Part shown: positions 45,447 to 58,355 of the stretch, one piece after another | How positions within the stretch are numbered: position 1 is the first letter of the stretch | Layout of the letters: each line of letters starts with the position of its first letter | NCBI GenBank assembly: GCA_949318235.1 | Contig: OX439131.1 | Location: forward strand, 39,795,014 to 39,859,013 | Direction: 5' to 3' | DNA length: 64,000 nucleotides | Origin: Ecdyonurus torrentis | Taxonomy: Eukaryota; Arthropoda; Insecta; Ephemeroptera; Heptageniidae | Notes under the pieces: model-generated | Seen by the model: only the letters and a program-made list of their open reading frames with translations | Database searches by the model: none | Told to the model about the DNA's origin: nothing | Translations under genes and position numbers: made by a program

Positions 45447-45833
45447 TTAAAGCCCTTGTCAACTTACCTTTTTATCATTTAGAATACTAGATTGATAATT
45501 AGCATACCTTATTATCCATGAATTAGACACCAACACGTTGAATTTGTATTTATCTTTATTTCAGTGGCTATTTCACGCATCTGACGTCACAATGTACTGA
45601 TGGGGTCGTGATAGGGGTAAAGAACTTGAGGGAGGGGCTTAAATTTATCACGTGACCAGAGTGGTGACTGCGATTGGCGGTGGTACATTGTGACGTCAGA
45701 TACGTGAAATAACCGTCAAAAAGAAAATAAATACAAAATCAACGTGGTGGTATCTAAATCATTGATAATAAGATATGGTAGTTATCAATCTAGTATTCTA
45801 AATGATAAAAAAGTAAGTTGACAAGGTCTTTAA
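45447..45833. mobile_element. MITE-D, copy 1, TTAA-flanked near-palindrome
   Basis: TTAA at 45447-45450 and 45830-45833. Ends are AGCCCTTGTCAACTTAC and, on the reverse, AGACCTTGTCAACTTAC. The arms extend about 155 bp, so most of the element is inverted repeat around a unique centre of roughly 75 bp (GGGGTCGTGATAGGGG ... CACGTGACC). Each arm carries one TGACGTCA (45592-45599 and 45691-45698). It aligns end to end with 56199-56606 in the same orientation. No coding capacity. Confidence 0.92.
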
Positions 45834-46754
45834 GCCAAAACAATTGTCGTAAAGCTGTGGAAAACAAATCAAAATAATTAATAAAAAAATGAAGCATTTT
45901 AATTAATAATACTAAAAATATTTACTATAAGAGCAGATATATAAAAATGCAAATACTTGATATAAAAACATCAGTGGTAATTAAATATTGATATTTTATT
46001 AATTGAATCTCACCACTTAAAGTATATTTCACTAAATTATTTTTAATAATTAATTAAAATTTATTTCCCTAAGGGTATTATTAACTACTAAACTGGAAAC
46101 AATTTTGTTTTTATTTCATAAACAAAATTGTTTATCTTGTATTAAAGTATATAAAAAATATATAATATATTTTGGGCTCTAATAACATGTACAAAAACAA
46201 TTAAAATTCACATTTTCTACTTGTATCTTTATCAAAATCATAATACGAGGTATTAATAATTTTTCAATTTACGAAATACAGAGTGTGTATTCTAAATTAG
46301 CTTTAAGCCACAACATATTATATTTTATATGATATATTATATATATTATAAATTATAATATCAATCAATGTAGTTAAGTAATGATTTACTAAGCAATTAA
46401 GATACGTACATTGAAAATCAGTCAACAATAATAATTATTATTACATATTATTATACTATAATACAACGTATGTAAGTTGTGAATAGCTTGATGTTTATAT
46501 GTGTATAATCATATAACGTTACGATATTATAATATAATGTAATATAAACATACAATGTACGTAAAATCAACAAATTGATAAATTTAATTTGTAACCTTTA
46601 TAATAATGATATACGTGTAACAAAATTAAAAATATTTAATTTCTTTTGTAATTAAAATAAATAATAACTATATAGCCTTTTTTTATGTTAGTTAGTAATA
46701 TAACAACAGAAATTTTGGCATTCTCACTCACTTCCACATATAATACATAGACAA
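45834..46754. other. AT-rich stretch, nothing recognised
   Basis: Anonymous sequence with many TAATA-type motifs but no element boundaries. Confidence 0.55.
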
Positions 46755-47117
46755 AGCAAGCTATGTGGCCCGAGGGCCTAGTAAAAGCACAGAGTTAGTA
46801 TCATACTATAATATAGTGAATATATATAACGCCGCAGTAAGCCATAAATATTTATGGTATTGCATAAGCAGGCTATACATCTTGCTGCGCTTTATGAAGG
46901 TCGAGTGTTTTGGTACGCCGCAAGGACACTTTCCCTACTCTTATACTTTTTTTTTTTTTTTTTTTTTTTGCCCCTCAGTTATGCCTAAGACCTTAAAGAA
47001 TATTTTTTTTTTTTTACTTTTTCCCCTTTTTCTGTACAATACAGTACTCGACGACTAACCTCTTAGGAAACAACCTCGTTAAGGAAATGAGCAAAAGAAG
47101 AAGAAGAAGAAAAATAA
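46755..47117 (+). mobile_element. Possible unclassified retroposon with (AAG)n tail
   Basis: More complex than its surroundings, starting near GGCCCGAGGGCC (46768) and ending in AGCAAAAGAAGAAGAAGAAG (about 47090-47110), a tail type common for SINEs. It contains poly-T tracts (about 46947-46968 and 47004-47015). The 97-residue frame across it has no recognised domain. I see no convincing box A/box B pair and no second copy in the window, so this is tentative. Confidence 0.3.
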
Positions 47118-47864
47118 ACGAGGGAGTTTTTTTATCCAACTCAAGAGTTTTTCTCATTCTTGATATACATTTTTTTTTTTTTTTTTTTTACTTTGGTAAG
47201 TAAAGGAATTTTGTTATAAAAAGTAGTTTAACAAGGATTATTATAATTTTTTACAACTTAATTTTCAGAGTTATTTTAAAAATTTAATTGTCAGTAAAAA
47301 ATCTTATATTTAATTATACGTTAAAGTATAAATAAAATCATGTTTCTTTTTAAATAACCTTTTTTTTAAAGCATTTAATTTGTTGAAGTTTTGCTCTACA
47401 AAATGAGGGTAATTTTAATTTAAAAGAGTTTTTTTTTTTTTTTTGTAATTTTACTAATGGTTTAATTTCACAAAAACATTTGTAAAAAAAAAATGTTTGC
47501 GTTAAAGGTGAGAGAAGTAAGGAATGTTGCTACGTCAATATGATTTACAATTCTTTTCTATTTTGATTGGAACATCGTAATTGAATACATAGTGCTTTTT
47601 CCTCTGCAATACCATTCAAATAAATGAAACTAAAGACACAAATTTGGCATAATTTTTCTACACTTAAAACGCTATATGAGTGACATTTTATATACTTTAT
47701 TGTGACGGTGGAATATTATTTATTTTCAAATTTTACGACTGAATTTTTTTTTGTGATATATGAATAATTAAGACTTGATATACCTGATATTGTGCTTGTA
47801 CTTAATATTAGAAACAATGTATCATATGAGACAGCCTAAGAAAATGATGAAATTTTTCTTTTGT
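47118..47864. other. AT-rich stretch with poly-T runs
   Basis: Poly-T runs near 47171-47189 and 47429-47444; otherwise anonymous. Confidence 0.5.
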
Positions 47865-47891
47865 GAGAGAGAGAGAGAGAGAGACAGAGAC

Positions 47892-47928
<37 letters not shown>
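47865..47928. repeat. Imperfect (GA)n microsatellite
   Basis: GA tract interrupted by CAGAGA units and one AAA. The Arg-Glu frame across it is an artefact. Confidence 0.95.
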
Positions 47929-48204
47929 ATACTTTAAAACTGAAAACTTTTTTTTCTGTCATAATTGAAGGTAGTGAAATATTTTAAACTCTTTAAATCT
48001 TTATTCTTTACAAGGTAAGGTTAGAGTACTCTAGGTAAGGTATTACATGAAAACTATTATAAAATATGATTGAAGGTGGTTAGAAAAGTATCTTAATAAT
48101 AAAATGTTTTCAGTATAATATATAATATAGTAAAATTGGTTGATAAAATTACCCTACTAGATATGAGCATTATATATGTAGTGATCACTTTCAATAATAT
48201 ATCC

Positions 48205-48460
48205 TCAGCTTTTTTTTTTTTTTTTTTTTTTTAGTTTTTTACTACGGTGTATATACAAAGAAAGAACTCTGTTTTTTTGTAAGTGAGTGAGTTTGTGGCT
48301 TGCTGCTCTCCTTTCATTGTTGAGAAAGGCGTGGTATCTTTGAGCCTATTGTTAAAAGGAATCGAGCTGTACACGTCAGCACTCAATAACAACCGAGTAG
48401 CACGAAATCTTGTTCCATGTAGATCTTTTGTTGTACCTAAAGCTGCCCTAATGTATTTAC
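48205..48460. other. Higher-complexity segment after a poly-T run, unassigned
   Basis: A T-run at about 48210-48232 is followed by about 200 bp of non-repetitive sequence open on both strands (100-residue plus frame 48283-48585, 83-residue minus frame). No motif or splice context convinces me, and it could be an old minus-strand retroposon with its A-tail at the T-run. Confidence 0.3.
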
Positions 48461-48576
48461 TTTTTTTTATTTTCTTCTTCAATATGCATGTATTCAGAGT
48501 GTTAAGATGTTTAGACTATCATACACAAAAAGTGCATTTGTATAGAAATGATATGTATGTTTGTGTGAGTGTGTAT

Positions 48577-48582
<6 letters not shown>

Positions 48583-48609
<27 letters not shown>

Positions 48610-48610
48610 C
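48583..48610. repeat. Short (TA)n microsatellite
   Basis: About 28 bp of TA flanked by TGTGTG- and ACACAA-rich sequence. Confidence 0.9.
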
Positions 48611-49708
48611 ACAATGCATCACACAAATATATAGATGTCACTTAAAAAAGCATTTTAAGTTAAATATAACATTTTAATAAAATGGTAAATTTTATTTTAA
48701 GTAAACCCTAAACTACTTCAAAAGAAAATATATCAAAAAGGACAGAGTAAATTGCCTAATCTAAATGAACGATCAAAAACTTCTTGAAGCGTTAAAATTT
48801 CAAAGGAAAAGTGCTTTATTTTTGTGTTGTTGAAAAATCGTTTTTGAAGCAACAAACATAACTTGGTAGTGGAAAGAGTTATTTACGCAGCAATTATATA
48901 TTGCAAGTACATAGGAAAATACTATAAAGTCTTCTTAGATTTATTTTTGTTATATTGTACACATTTTCAAATGCTATGTACTCGTATTTTGATAAGCTAG
49001 TATTTTGATGAATAATCGTTTTAAATTTATTTACCGTACAAATAATTGTCATACAGAGATTTCATTGGAAAACTGTTTATGTTGAAAGTAAAAGTTTATT
49101 TATGAATGTGATGTATTATGAAATTAATAATAGTGGTCTCGTTTAGAAATTAATTAGTTAGATTTCAAAAACATAAATTGTCATTAAAGATTTAAAATAT
49201 TATTCAATTTACTTAACATTCATTAAATATTATAGTTTTCTTAATTTATTATCATAAAAAACTGGGAAAATGTGTATTTGATTTCTTTTTTTATGAATTG
49301 TTTTTACTTATAATATTGTAATTTAAAAGTTATTTAAAAAGTTCATCAACAGCTCTTAACTTTCATCATATATTTAATCCTCTTTTTTTTCCATGAATAT
49401 ATAAAAAGTAACTATTTTTTTTTCTTTTTAAAACAAAACTTTAGAAAGTGAAACACTAAGGATTGAATATAATGATACGCTCGGTGGTTTTCATGCAGTG
49501 GGATTGAGAATAAATCCGTACGGCTTTGTGAGCTACGTTACGCATCTTACATTTTGTGTGCCATACAGTTTCCAAATAAAGAGAATACACGAAACACACG
49601 TTATAGCACAAAGCAGAAAATGTAACAATATAATTTAATGAAGGAAAAATATAATTATTGAAATCCTAGCAGTATATAATATAGGAATGTATTTTTAATT
49701 AACAAACG
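48611..49708. other. AT-rich stretch, nothing recognised
   Basis: Anonymous; a slightly GC-richer patch near 49480-49610 has no identifiable feature. Confidence 0.5.
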
Positions 49709-49832
<124 letters not shown>

Positions 49833-50978
49833 AAATATGCCCAAAACATAATACATTAAAACACAGTAAACAATATTAATATTAATTAAATAAAAATAAT
49901 AACAATAATTTTAAAAAAAAATGTTTTTTCATAAAAGTATCCTGAAGTATAGGCAATTTGTTAAGCACAAAATACAAAAATGCCGTGTATCTTTTAAAAT
50001 AAAACTCCCCTTACATTAAAATGTTATATTTTTCAACTACTATTTTTTTACCAATAATATTAGGTTAAATAATAAAATTAAATAATTTAATTAAAATAAT
50101 CAATTTTGAAGACATTTAAATTTAAAAGTATAAGGTCTGTATACAGTATAAATTACATTTACCCAAAAATGGTATACCAAAAATTGTTATAATATATTAT
50201 ATTAATTTATTTGTAAATTCAAATGTAAATAAGATATTTTTTTTACTATAAAACTGGAAAATAAATTATACAAAATAAAAGAATGTATTAAATCTATTGA
50301 ATTTAAATCTACTTGTAGTTGCTATAAGGATAAATTACATTCATGTAATAAATCTTGAAAGAGGAAAAAAAACTTATAAAAAAATAAAGAGTTTCTTTAT
50401 AACCAGTTGCAAGTTCTCATATAGTTTGCGGTAAATACAAGAAAAAACTAATTACGTTTGTTAATGTGTAAGTTTCAAGATGCAGTGAACAAATAATAAG
50501 GTAATCACAACTCTTTGTTAAGACATACTAGTTTTTCAAGTTTTTTTTTTCCACGTTTCTTTCTAAAAAAAAAAGTATCCTATACTTACATCTTATGCTG
50601 TAATTATAATGCTTCAACTTTTCTATAAACAAAAAAGTTTTGCACTTGCTAAAGAAGTTTAGCATACAAACAAGGAGAACTTACTGTACTAGCTTTCTCA
50701 AAAAAAAAAAAGAAGTTATTTATATATATAATTTGACCCACATTTTTGTTAAAGAATACTACTTTATATAAAATATTTATGAATAATTTAATTTATATAC
50801 TAATACTGTATAATAGTATGATTGAAATTTTTTAAAAAAATACTACAATTAATGCCAAGATTTGTAAGAATCTGTCTTTTTTTCTTGAATCTACAATTTG
50901 TAGACTGCAATGGAAAACGTTTTAATTACTTGGTCACAAAAAGTAACCAATACAACAGTTCTTAGATACAACGGTTCG
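49833..50978. other. AT-rich stretch, nothing recognised
   Basis: Anonymous AT-rich sequence up to the 5' end of an S1a SINE. Confidence 0.55.
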
Positions 50979-51365
50979 AGCTGGTATGGCCGAGTGGTGA
51001 AGGCAGCTGACTCGCAACTCTGTACTCCTCACCGAGTATAGGTTTGAGCCACTGCTGGGTGCGTACGTGAAGTGTGATAGCACAACACGTTGCACGATGC
51101 TTGTTCACATGCATACCATGACGACGCACAGCATTCGGGAGGTGCATGATCGATGTAAATTGCACCGAACAGCCTGCCTAGACGTTTCCACGGTTTCTCT
51201 AGCCTGTCATGGCGAATGAATGTGTACTTAGGCCGTGGCCGGTCCGTGTGTGCTTTTCCAATAATTAGAAAGTCCTTACGATCCTCACCTGTAGATAAGA
51301 CAATGTATTGACTGGTATTGGGATTGGTGTAGCACAATATTACAATACGGCAAGCAAAAAAAATA
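50979..51365 (+). mobile_element. S1a SINE, most complete copy
   Basis: The head is tRNA-like with box A TGGCCGAGTGGTGAAGG (50987-51003) and box B GGTTTGAGCCACTGC near 51041; the long spacing suits a class II (Ser/Leu-type) tRNA. Next come the body TGATAGCACAACACGTTGCA, then the core TTTCCACGG ... TTAGGCCGTGGCCG (about 51183-51242), then a tail region ending AATACGGCAAGC and an A-rich end with AAATAAAAAT. It matches the interrupted copy at 34447-35043 throughout. The core is also present in the 28.7 kb SINE. The minus-strand open frames here are element sequence. Confidence 0.88.
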
Positions 51366-51651
51366 AAAATATATTATATGTTATTGCAATATCATATAAA
51401 TATTTCTCTCTATGTATCATAATGTAGTACTGTCGTTTTGCATTTTAAATGTCAATACATTTACTATTATTATTATTATTATTTTTTAGTATTTTATATT
51501 TTTATGTTTGTATTGTTTTGACTCTATTATATTCAGTGTATGTGGTCTTGCTCTCTTGCTGAATAAAGAAATAATTTGAATTTAATGTGAATTTATGTTT
51601 TAATATTTAAAAAAAAAACCTTAATAAATTTATATATATATGGTACTAATG
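51366..51651. other. AT-rich spacer
   Basis: Short anonymous interval; a 12 bp tandem (ATGGTACTAATG twice) near 51640-51663 leads into the palindrome that follows. Confidence 0.5.
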
Positions 51652-51872
<221 letters not shown>

Positions 51873-53464
51873 TACTATCAACTTGTATTAGGAATGATTA
51901 TAAATGCAATTTAGTATAAAAATGCATAGAAATAAATTACACTTTAAAAATAGTTAAATAAGAAAAAAAAACTGTGCATTTAGATGAAAGTTCACGAATT
52001 AATTTAATTTTATAACAACTGTAAGAAAATGACGTAACATCTGCATGTCATACCTAACTCACAACAACAATAATATTAAAAAAAAAACTGTTGAGAATTG
52101 TTTATGCTATTGTTATTAAATATTAACTAGACAAGCGAGAAAATTTCTCAAGCGTTAACTGTGTTTTGAAGTGCAATATAATTTTGTATGAAAATAAGTC
52201 ACGTATAACAATTTTCTTTTGTCTTTCTTAGTTATTATAATATGCAACTTTTGTTTTTACATCTTTAAAAATACCTCTTCACTATACTGTATACTATTAT
52301 TATTATTATTAAGATAAGAAAATTAAGGTTACTATATAGTGTGAGTATATGTATAAAATAATGTTGTATTCTTAACATTAAATTTGATGAAACAAAACTT
52401 TACGTGTAAGCAAAAGTTTATACGATGAAGGAAAATATCGAATATTGTGCACCACTCTTGTTATAACTAAATGTCATGTTCAATATATCCATAAACTTAC
52501 ATAATACGTTATATACATTTTATATATAATATATAAGGAGATGATATTACACATAAATTTAAGAAGAGTATATTGAAACAAGTTCTTTTTTTTTTTTTTC
52601 CATTTTAATATTTATTTAAAGTATTCCGTAACAAATTAACAAAAACTATATAAAATAGACAATGTTTTATAGAAACTCAACAGTGATTTTAAAGGAAAAT
52701 AAAAATATACATAACTTCTAATTAAAAATAAATATTTACATAAAAGTTTTAATTGCGGATTAAATTGGTAATTTATGTATAAACTAGCTCTTTGAGTTTT
52801 CTTTTGATGTTGAATATGTTGTATGTTTAGACTTTGTAACAAGTTTGTTTTACATTTTTAAGGAACTTTAAAAGACATTTTAAAATTTAAAAAAAAAAAA
52901 AAAAAACTTTTATCTGTACAGATTTTTATTTTATACAAAATGATTCTATAATTTACATTTAAAAATGTGATTACTTATATATAGCAGATGTAATTAAATA
53001 TGTTGTAAGAAAAATTAGTCTTATGAATTAAAAGAAAAAATAAATAAAGTACCTTAAAAAACAAATTAGTATTGTTGTTGATTGCAATTAAAAAAAAGAA
53101 GAAGAGATTTAATACCTACTACTTTAAATTATAAAATTAAATTAAAATATTTTAAACAAAAATTTATGATAATGAGAGTTAAGTAAATTTCATTTCAAAT
53201 TTCTGAAATATCTGGTAACGTATTTCTTGAGGGTTCAACCTCAACTTTCTTGACTTTTGGCTGCGTGGCGTGGCATGGTATGGTATGGTATGGCATAGCG
53301 TGGGTAAACTGTATATAGTATATTACTATACACTAGACAGAATGCCTAGAAGCACAAGTTTAACTTTGGTCTTTCACTGACCTCTTCTGATTCATTCTTG
53401 TGGTCAACACCCACAAAAACCCCTTATAATTTACATACATACATACATACATAGATATATATAT
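51873..53464. other. AT-rich stretch with a TGGTA array
   Basis: Mostly anonymous. At about 53263-53305 there is a degenerate pentamer array (GCGTGGCATGGTATGG-type, roughly eight units), followed by a CATA array near 53437-53455 leading into MITE-H. Poly-A near 52888-52906. The minus-strand 68-residue frame at 52636-52842 has no motif. Confidence 0.55.
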
Positions 53465-53622
53465 CGAGGGTGCTCCGCTATAATGTCCTAAGTCCATTTG
53501 ACCTTGAAAAATATTTTTTGCTGCAAATGACCTGAAATGGATAAATCCAAAATTTGGGGTTGATCCGACGATTTTTTATTTTTCAAGGTCAAGTGGACTT
53601 AGGACATTATAGCGGAGCACCC

Positions 53623-53625
<3 letters not shown>
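53465..53625. mobile_element. MITE-H, 161 bp, near-perfect inverted repeats
   Basis: Both ends start CGAGGGTGCTCCGCTATAAT and the 49 bp arms differ at only one position by eye. The element is flanked by TATA on the left and a long TA tract on the right, compatible with TA target-site duplication. Termini of the CGAGGG type are reminiscent of mariner-like elements. The interior is about 60 bp and non-coding. The high arm identity suggests a recent insertion or active homogenisation. Confidence 0.9.

Positions 53626-53695
<70 letters not shown>
53626..53695. repeat. (TA)n tract adjoining MITE-H
   Basis: TA tract beginning exactly at the MITE end and passing into TACATA variants. Confidence 0.95.
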
Positions 53696-53700
<5 letters not shown>

Positions 53701-54147
53701 TATACATATACATACAAACATTGCGTTGTACATTTAATTAATTTAAACTTAAACTATATGGTTGCATTCTAAATTCCATTTTTGTAGTTATTTATGCAGA
53801 AATTTCTAATGTAATTTATTTTTAAGTGACATATGCTGTAATTTATATTTTAATGGTTACATATTTTATTTAGAACTTTTTATCATGAAATTTAAATTCT
53901 ATGCTACTTCAATATATTAAAATGTAAATTTATAGATTTGTAATAAGTTATAAAAATAATATTATTATTGTAATAATATTAGTATGTAGAACTTCAATTA
54001 TAGCAGTAAGTATAGTAAAAAAAAAATTGTAACATTTAAACGAGTAATGAAAATTATTTCCATTATATAGACTAGGAAAAAAAGCAATAATTACTTTGGA
54101 TTACGAACATTTTTTTATCGCAATTAAATGTATAATATGCTTAATAT

Positions 54148-54213
<66 letters not shown>

Positions 54214-54905
54214 TCTATTTTATTTGAATCTATTAGTTTCATTGATATAGAAATACATTAACAACTAAAAAGATTTGACACAAAACATAAATAATCTGCA
54301 AAACCAATATCTACAATTCCGAATTAAGATAATTTGCCAATAGTTACATTAATATTAAAATACAGCATGTTAAATCATTACCAATATACATGTAATATGT
54401 CTTGTAATAATAAAATAGCTCTTCCTCAAAATGTCAGTTGTGTTTACGTATATTGTAACGTAAAGTACAAACAATAATCAATCTTCCTATCTATACCCAC
54501 CTACTATGTGTGTGTGTGTGTAATTTATACCAACTGTGTGTACTCTATATAAAGTTCAACATTTTAAACTATTAACTTTATTGTAATGTGTTATTAGAGC
54601 TTTAATTATGTAAACATAAAAGGATAATTAGAGAAGAATATTTTTACTATATACATTATTATGTAATATATTACAGTACATGTATATCTTCCTGTTTTAT
54701 AGTACATATTATAGAAAAAAGTGTGTGTGTGTTTAAATTTATAAATTTACATGGCTAACGAATCAGGTAAATATGAATTTTTAGAGCTCGTTGTTATGTA
54801 AGCCGAAAAAAAGAGAATTTTATTTTTATTTCTCTTGAGAGAGTATGAGTATATGATTGTATGATAGATGCTCAGATCATCATTTAATAACGAAGAGAGA
54901 GAGAG

Positions 54906-54944
<39 letters not shown>

Positions 54945-55214
54945 AAATTACATTGTACATCAATTGTAATAAAAATACTTCAAAATTACAATTACTAGAA
55001 TTAAAAAGTATACATTAGAGAAAAATACAATTAAATTTCTCTTGGGTATATTTGGTCTCTGTAGTATTTATTATTATTATTTTGCGTGATTATTTCCTCT
55101 TTTTTTATTTAATAGGTTACTGAGTTTAGTGCAGTATATTGAACAATCGAATGTTGAAATCAAAGGTTGGTAAGAATATAAAAAGTTGATAAACTAATAT
55201 TTTAAATAATGTTA
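53696..55214. other. AT-rich stretch with (CT)n and (GA)n tracts
   Basis: Contains pure (CT)n at 54151-54211, short (GT)n near 54508-54520 and 54720-54731, and (GA)n at 54894-54941. No gene or element seen. Confidence 0.6.
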
Positions 55215-55382
55215 TTATTGAAAAGTAGATTTTCATCTTTCACCATGTTTATATCGAGCAGTAAATATGTTGAAAGGCATTCCTCCTAACTGGGACTCGG
55301 CGACTCGGCCACTGGGTTCCCGGGCCACTGCGCTAACCATTATACCATCGGGCACCCTCCCTTCCAACTCTACTCACTGCTC
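55215..55382 (-). mobile_element. S2 SINE, third locus (minus strand)
   Basis: Read on the minus strand: leader GAGCAGTGAGTAGAGTTGG, tRNA-like head (GGTATAATGGTTAGCGCAGT with CCGGGAA in place of the GGG anticodon loop), then body CCTTTCAAC, TTTACTGCT, AACATGGTGAAAGATG and a CTACTTTTCAATAATAAC tail. The T arm is altered (GCCGAGTCCCAGT), so box B is weak. Its 5' end abuts MITE-F at 55383. Confidence 0.78.
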
Positions 55383-55668
55383 TATAGGGTGTATGCGGAT
55401 GACGTCATATTTATAGCGCTTGGAGGATATACTGGAGTAGTTCATAACATTGCTCAGCATAGACAAACTTCAGTTAAGCCAATTTTCTTTGGTAAATCGG
55501 TTAATTTTTTTTATTGTTATTTTTCTCAGATACTTGAGATAATAATTCAATATATTTACAACATCATTAATCTCAAAAAAGTGGCAAAATGAGTTTTTTC
55601 GTATGTCACCCATGTTATTGAGTTATCCAACATGGCGTCGACTTTAATATGAATGCATAGACCCTATA
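55383..55668. mobile_element. MITE-F, copy 2
   Basis: Starts TATAGGGTGTATGC and ends GCATAGACCCTATA with intact TA-rich flanks on both sides. It aligns with 43127-43427 with a few small indels. TGACGTCA at 55400-55407. The outer flanks (CTCTA left, TATATGTA right) together reconstruct the sequence found next to the S2 5' end at 4857-4868, which supports a clean insertion with TA duplication. Confidence 0.86.
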
Positions 55669-56198
55669 TATGTAAAGATGGCTTGCGCCGCTTGTTATTA
55701 TTTTGTTATAATTTTTAATCATCATATCTTATTGTTTGATTATTTTATGTTGTATTTTAACTTTGTTGTGCTTTTTATTTAATTTTAACTTTATTCTTGA
55801 GCATCATAAATTGAATAAGTATGACTGATAAACAATTGAAACATTTTTAGTATTTCTAAGTTTAGTAATGACAAATAAATTTTGTTTGTAATAAATTAAA
55901 AACATGAATGTTATTTTTACCTTATATTTGAATGAAACAGGAACAATAATTTATCACGAAAATAAACAAGTCAAAGTAAGGACAAAAAAAAAAAAAAAAA
56001 AAAGAGTTTACTTTACGTGATCGTACGTTTTAAAGTAAGACAGCTTTATTACTTAACTTCCAATTTAGTCTTTCTAGAATGAATGCAAATTCTAAACTTA
56101 CTACGTTGTTTTTTAACAGTTTTTTTTTTCTTATATTGAAAGTATAAATTGTTTGAATTTAGAAAGTTTTAACAAAAAAAAAAGTAGTTGAATTGGTA
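55669..56198. other. AT-rich stretch, nothing recognised
   Basis: Anonymous; a poly-A run near 55984-56003. Confidence 0.55.
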
Positions 56199-56606
56199 TT
56201 AAAGCCCTTGTCAGCTTACTTTTTTTATCATTTAGAATACTAGATTGATAATTACCATACCTTATTATCCATGAATTAGACACCACCACGTTGATTTTGT
56301 ATTTATTTTCGTTTATTTTCTATTTTGCGGTTATATCACGTATCTGACGTCACAATGTACCGATGGGGCCGTGATAGGGGTAAAGAACTTGAGGGAGGGA
56401 CTAAAATTTATCACCTGACCAGAGCAGTGACTGTGATTGGCGGTGGTACATTGTGACGTCAGATACGTGATATAACCGCAAAAAGGAAAATAAACGAAAA
56501 TAAATACAAAATCAACATGATGGTGTCTAATTCATGGATATTAAGGTATGGTAATTTTCATTCTAGTATTCTAAATGATAAAAAAGTAAGTTGACAAGGG
56601 CTTTAA
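56199..56606. mobile_element. MITE-D, copy 2, TTAA-flanked near-palindrome
   Basis: TTAA at 56199-56202 and 56603-56606; ends AGCCCTTGTCAGCTTAC and AGCCCTTGTCAACTTAC (reverse of the right). Same architecture and orientation as 45447-45833, with small indels and substitutions. TGACGTCA at 56345-56352 and 56454-56461, one per arm. No coding capacity. Confidence 0.92.
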
Positions 56607-57202
56607 TACGTTCAAAAACAAGTTCTAATGTCACGTATTGGGAAGTGTAAATCTTAAATGCTATTTAATGAAATATACAACTGAAACTGCTTAAAAAATA
56701 GTACATGTTTTTGAAAGTATACTAGTTTTGTCAACTATTACAATTTTTTAAGTTAGTACTGCAATTGATGCTGTGAGATGTAAAATATAGCTATTCAATT
56801 TTATATACAAAAAGTTATTTAAATATTTCATTCGATTTGTATGTAAGAATATAAATCGAGGATAAGACTATTAAAAATGTTGAAAGTTTTTTTTCGTTTT
56901 GTTAAGTTTTCCCATAAAATATTGTAGTAAACACTATATACAATGAATCATATAAATCAAAGCAATTCATAACAAAATAAATCTTTTATTTCAATATATT
57001 GTTAGATAAATAATAAACATATCCATAAGCTTAACACATTTAATAATGATAGTTATATATTTATATGGAGTTTACAAGGATAGCATGTGGTCATATGAAA
57101 TATACTTTAATAGAATATTTGCCATTTTATTTTATTACAAAATAAATTTATTTTTCATAAATGTTTCCCCTATCTACCATTAAAGCTAAATTTGACCAGC
57201 TC

Positions 57203-57203
<1 letters not shown>
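56607..57203. other. AT-rich stretch, nothing recognised
   Basis: Anonymous AT-rich sequence. Confidence 0.55.

Positions 57204-57256
<53 letters not shown>
57204..57256. repeat. (CA)n microsatellite, about 53 bp
   Basis: The only long CA tract in the window; TA and CT/GA types dominate elsewhere. Confidence 0.97.
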
Positions 57257-57257
<1 letters not shown>

Positions 57258-57355
57258 TCATATTATATAATATGATAGTAATACTTTTGGTATAGTAACA
57301 TTAGTGTGAAGTGAGTAGAGCAATTCCATAAGTTAGTCGTGTGGTAATTTTATCC

Positions 57356-57359
<4 letters not shown>

Positions 57360-57394
<35 letters not shown>

Positions 57395-57669
57395 GCTCTG
57401 ATACTCACTCCCTGCCTTATGTTGGACGCCACAATGAGGCAAACTCTCATGGCCAAAGGGCAAACTAACAGATATTCGACCTGATAATATAACTAAAGTG
57501 AAGTACTACAATTTTAGAATGTGGCTAGGCGCCAACGAGCATACGGTATCAAAAATGAAAGAGGACTAGAACCAGCTGTGTTACCTACTTTCTTTCTTTC
57601 TCTCTCTCTCTCTCTTTCTCTCTCTCTGTCTCTCTCTCTGTCTCTCTCTCTGTCTCTTTCTCTCTCTCA
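57360..57669. repeat. Two (CT)n tracts around a more complex segment
   Basis: CT at 57360-57387 and an imperfect CT/GTCTCT tract at 57590-57669. The roughly 200 bp between them is less AT-rich but has no recognisable feature. Confidence 0.9.
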
Positions 57670-58301
57670 TGCAGACCCCCCAAAAACATTTAACTAACAA
57701 ACCCCATCTTTCCTCTCTCCATCAGTTACAAAATTATATTTCCCGGGACATTTATATGAGAAAAATTTGGGTCATTACAAATGCTATAAATAAAGTAAAT
57801 TTAGCTTTTTTTCCTCTACATTGTAAAAAAAAAAAAACTATTAGATAATTTATCAAAATAAAATGTTTATATATTATATATTTTTTATAATGTATTTTTT
57901 ATTTACTATCTAGTTTTGTTATATTATTATAATTCTCTTTTCAACATAAAAGTGAGCAACAGCGACATTTTGGAGATAGATTGTGACAGCACAAAAGAAA
58001 GATAACATCACAAATAAAAGTAAGAAGAAAAAATATATATTATTTTCACATGACTTCATATATTATTATAATAAAAATAATAATATAAGAAAAGAATATA
58101 ATTGAAAATGTCTTTTTCTACCTTTTTTTAGACTTTTTTCTTTTATTAAATTAAAAATATAATTAATTTAATAAATTGAAATGTTTTTATTGAATTCTTT
58201 TTTATATATATTTTTCACACGGCTCTTAGTGAGATTGCCTCTCTCTTTCTTTGTATGCTGTTTCTTAAAGTTTCTTCAAAGCATTTCTATATATGTGAGA
58301 A

Positions 58302-58302
<1 letters not shown>
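57670..58302. other. AT-rich stretch, nothing recognised
   Basis: Anonymous. A 129-residue frame beginning at 58181 runs through the next GA tract and is low in complexity. Confidence 0.5.

Positions 58303-58352
<50 letters not shown>
58303..58352. repeat. (GA)n microsatellite, about 50 bp
   Basis: Nearly pure GA tract; Arg-Glu frames across it are artefacts. Confidence 0.96.
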
Positions 58353-58355
<3 letters not shown>

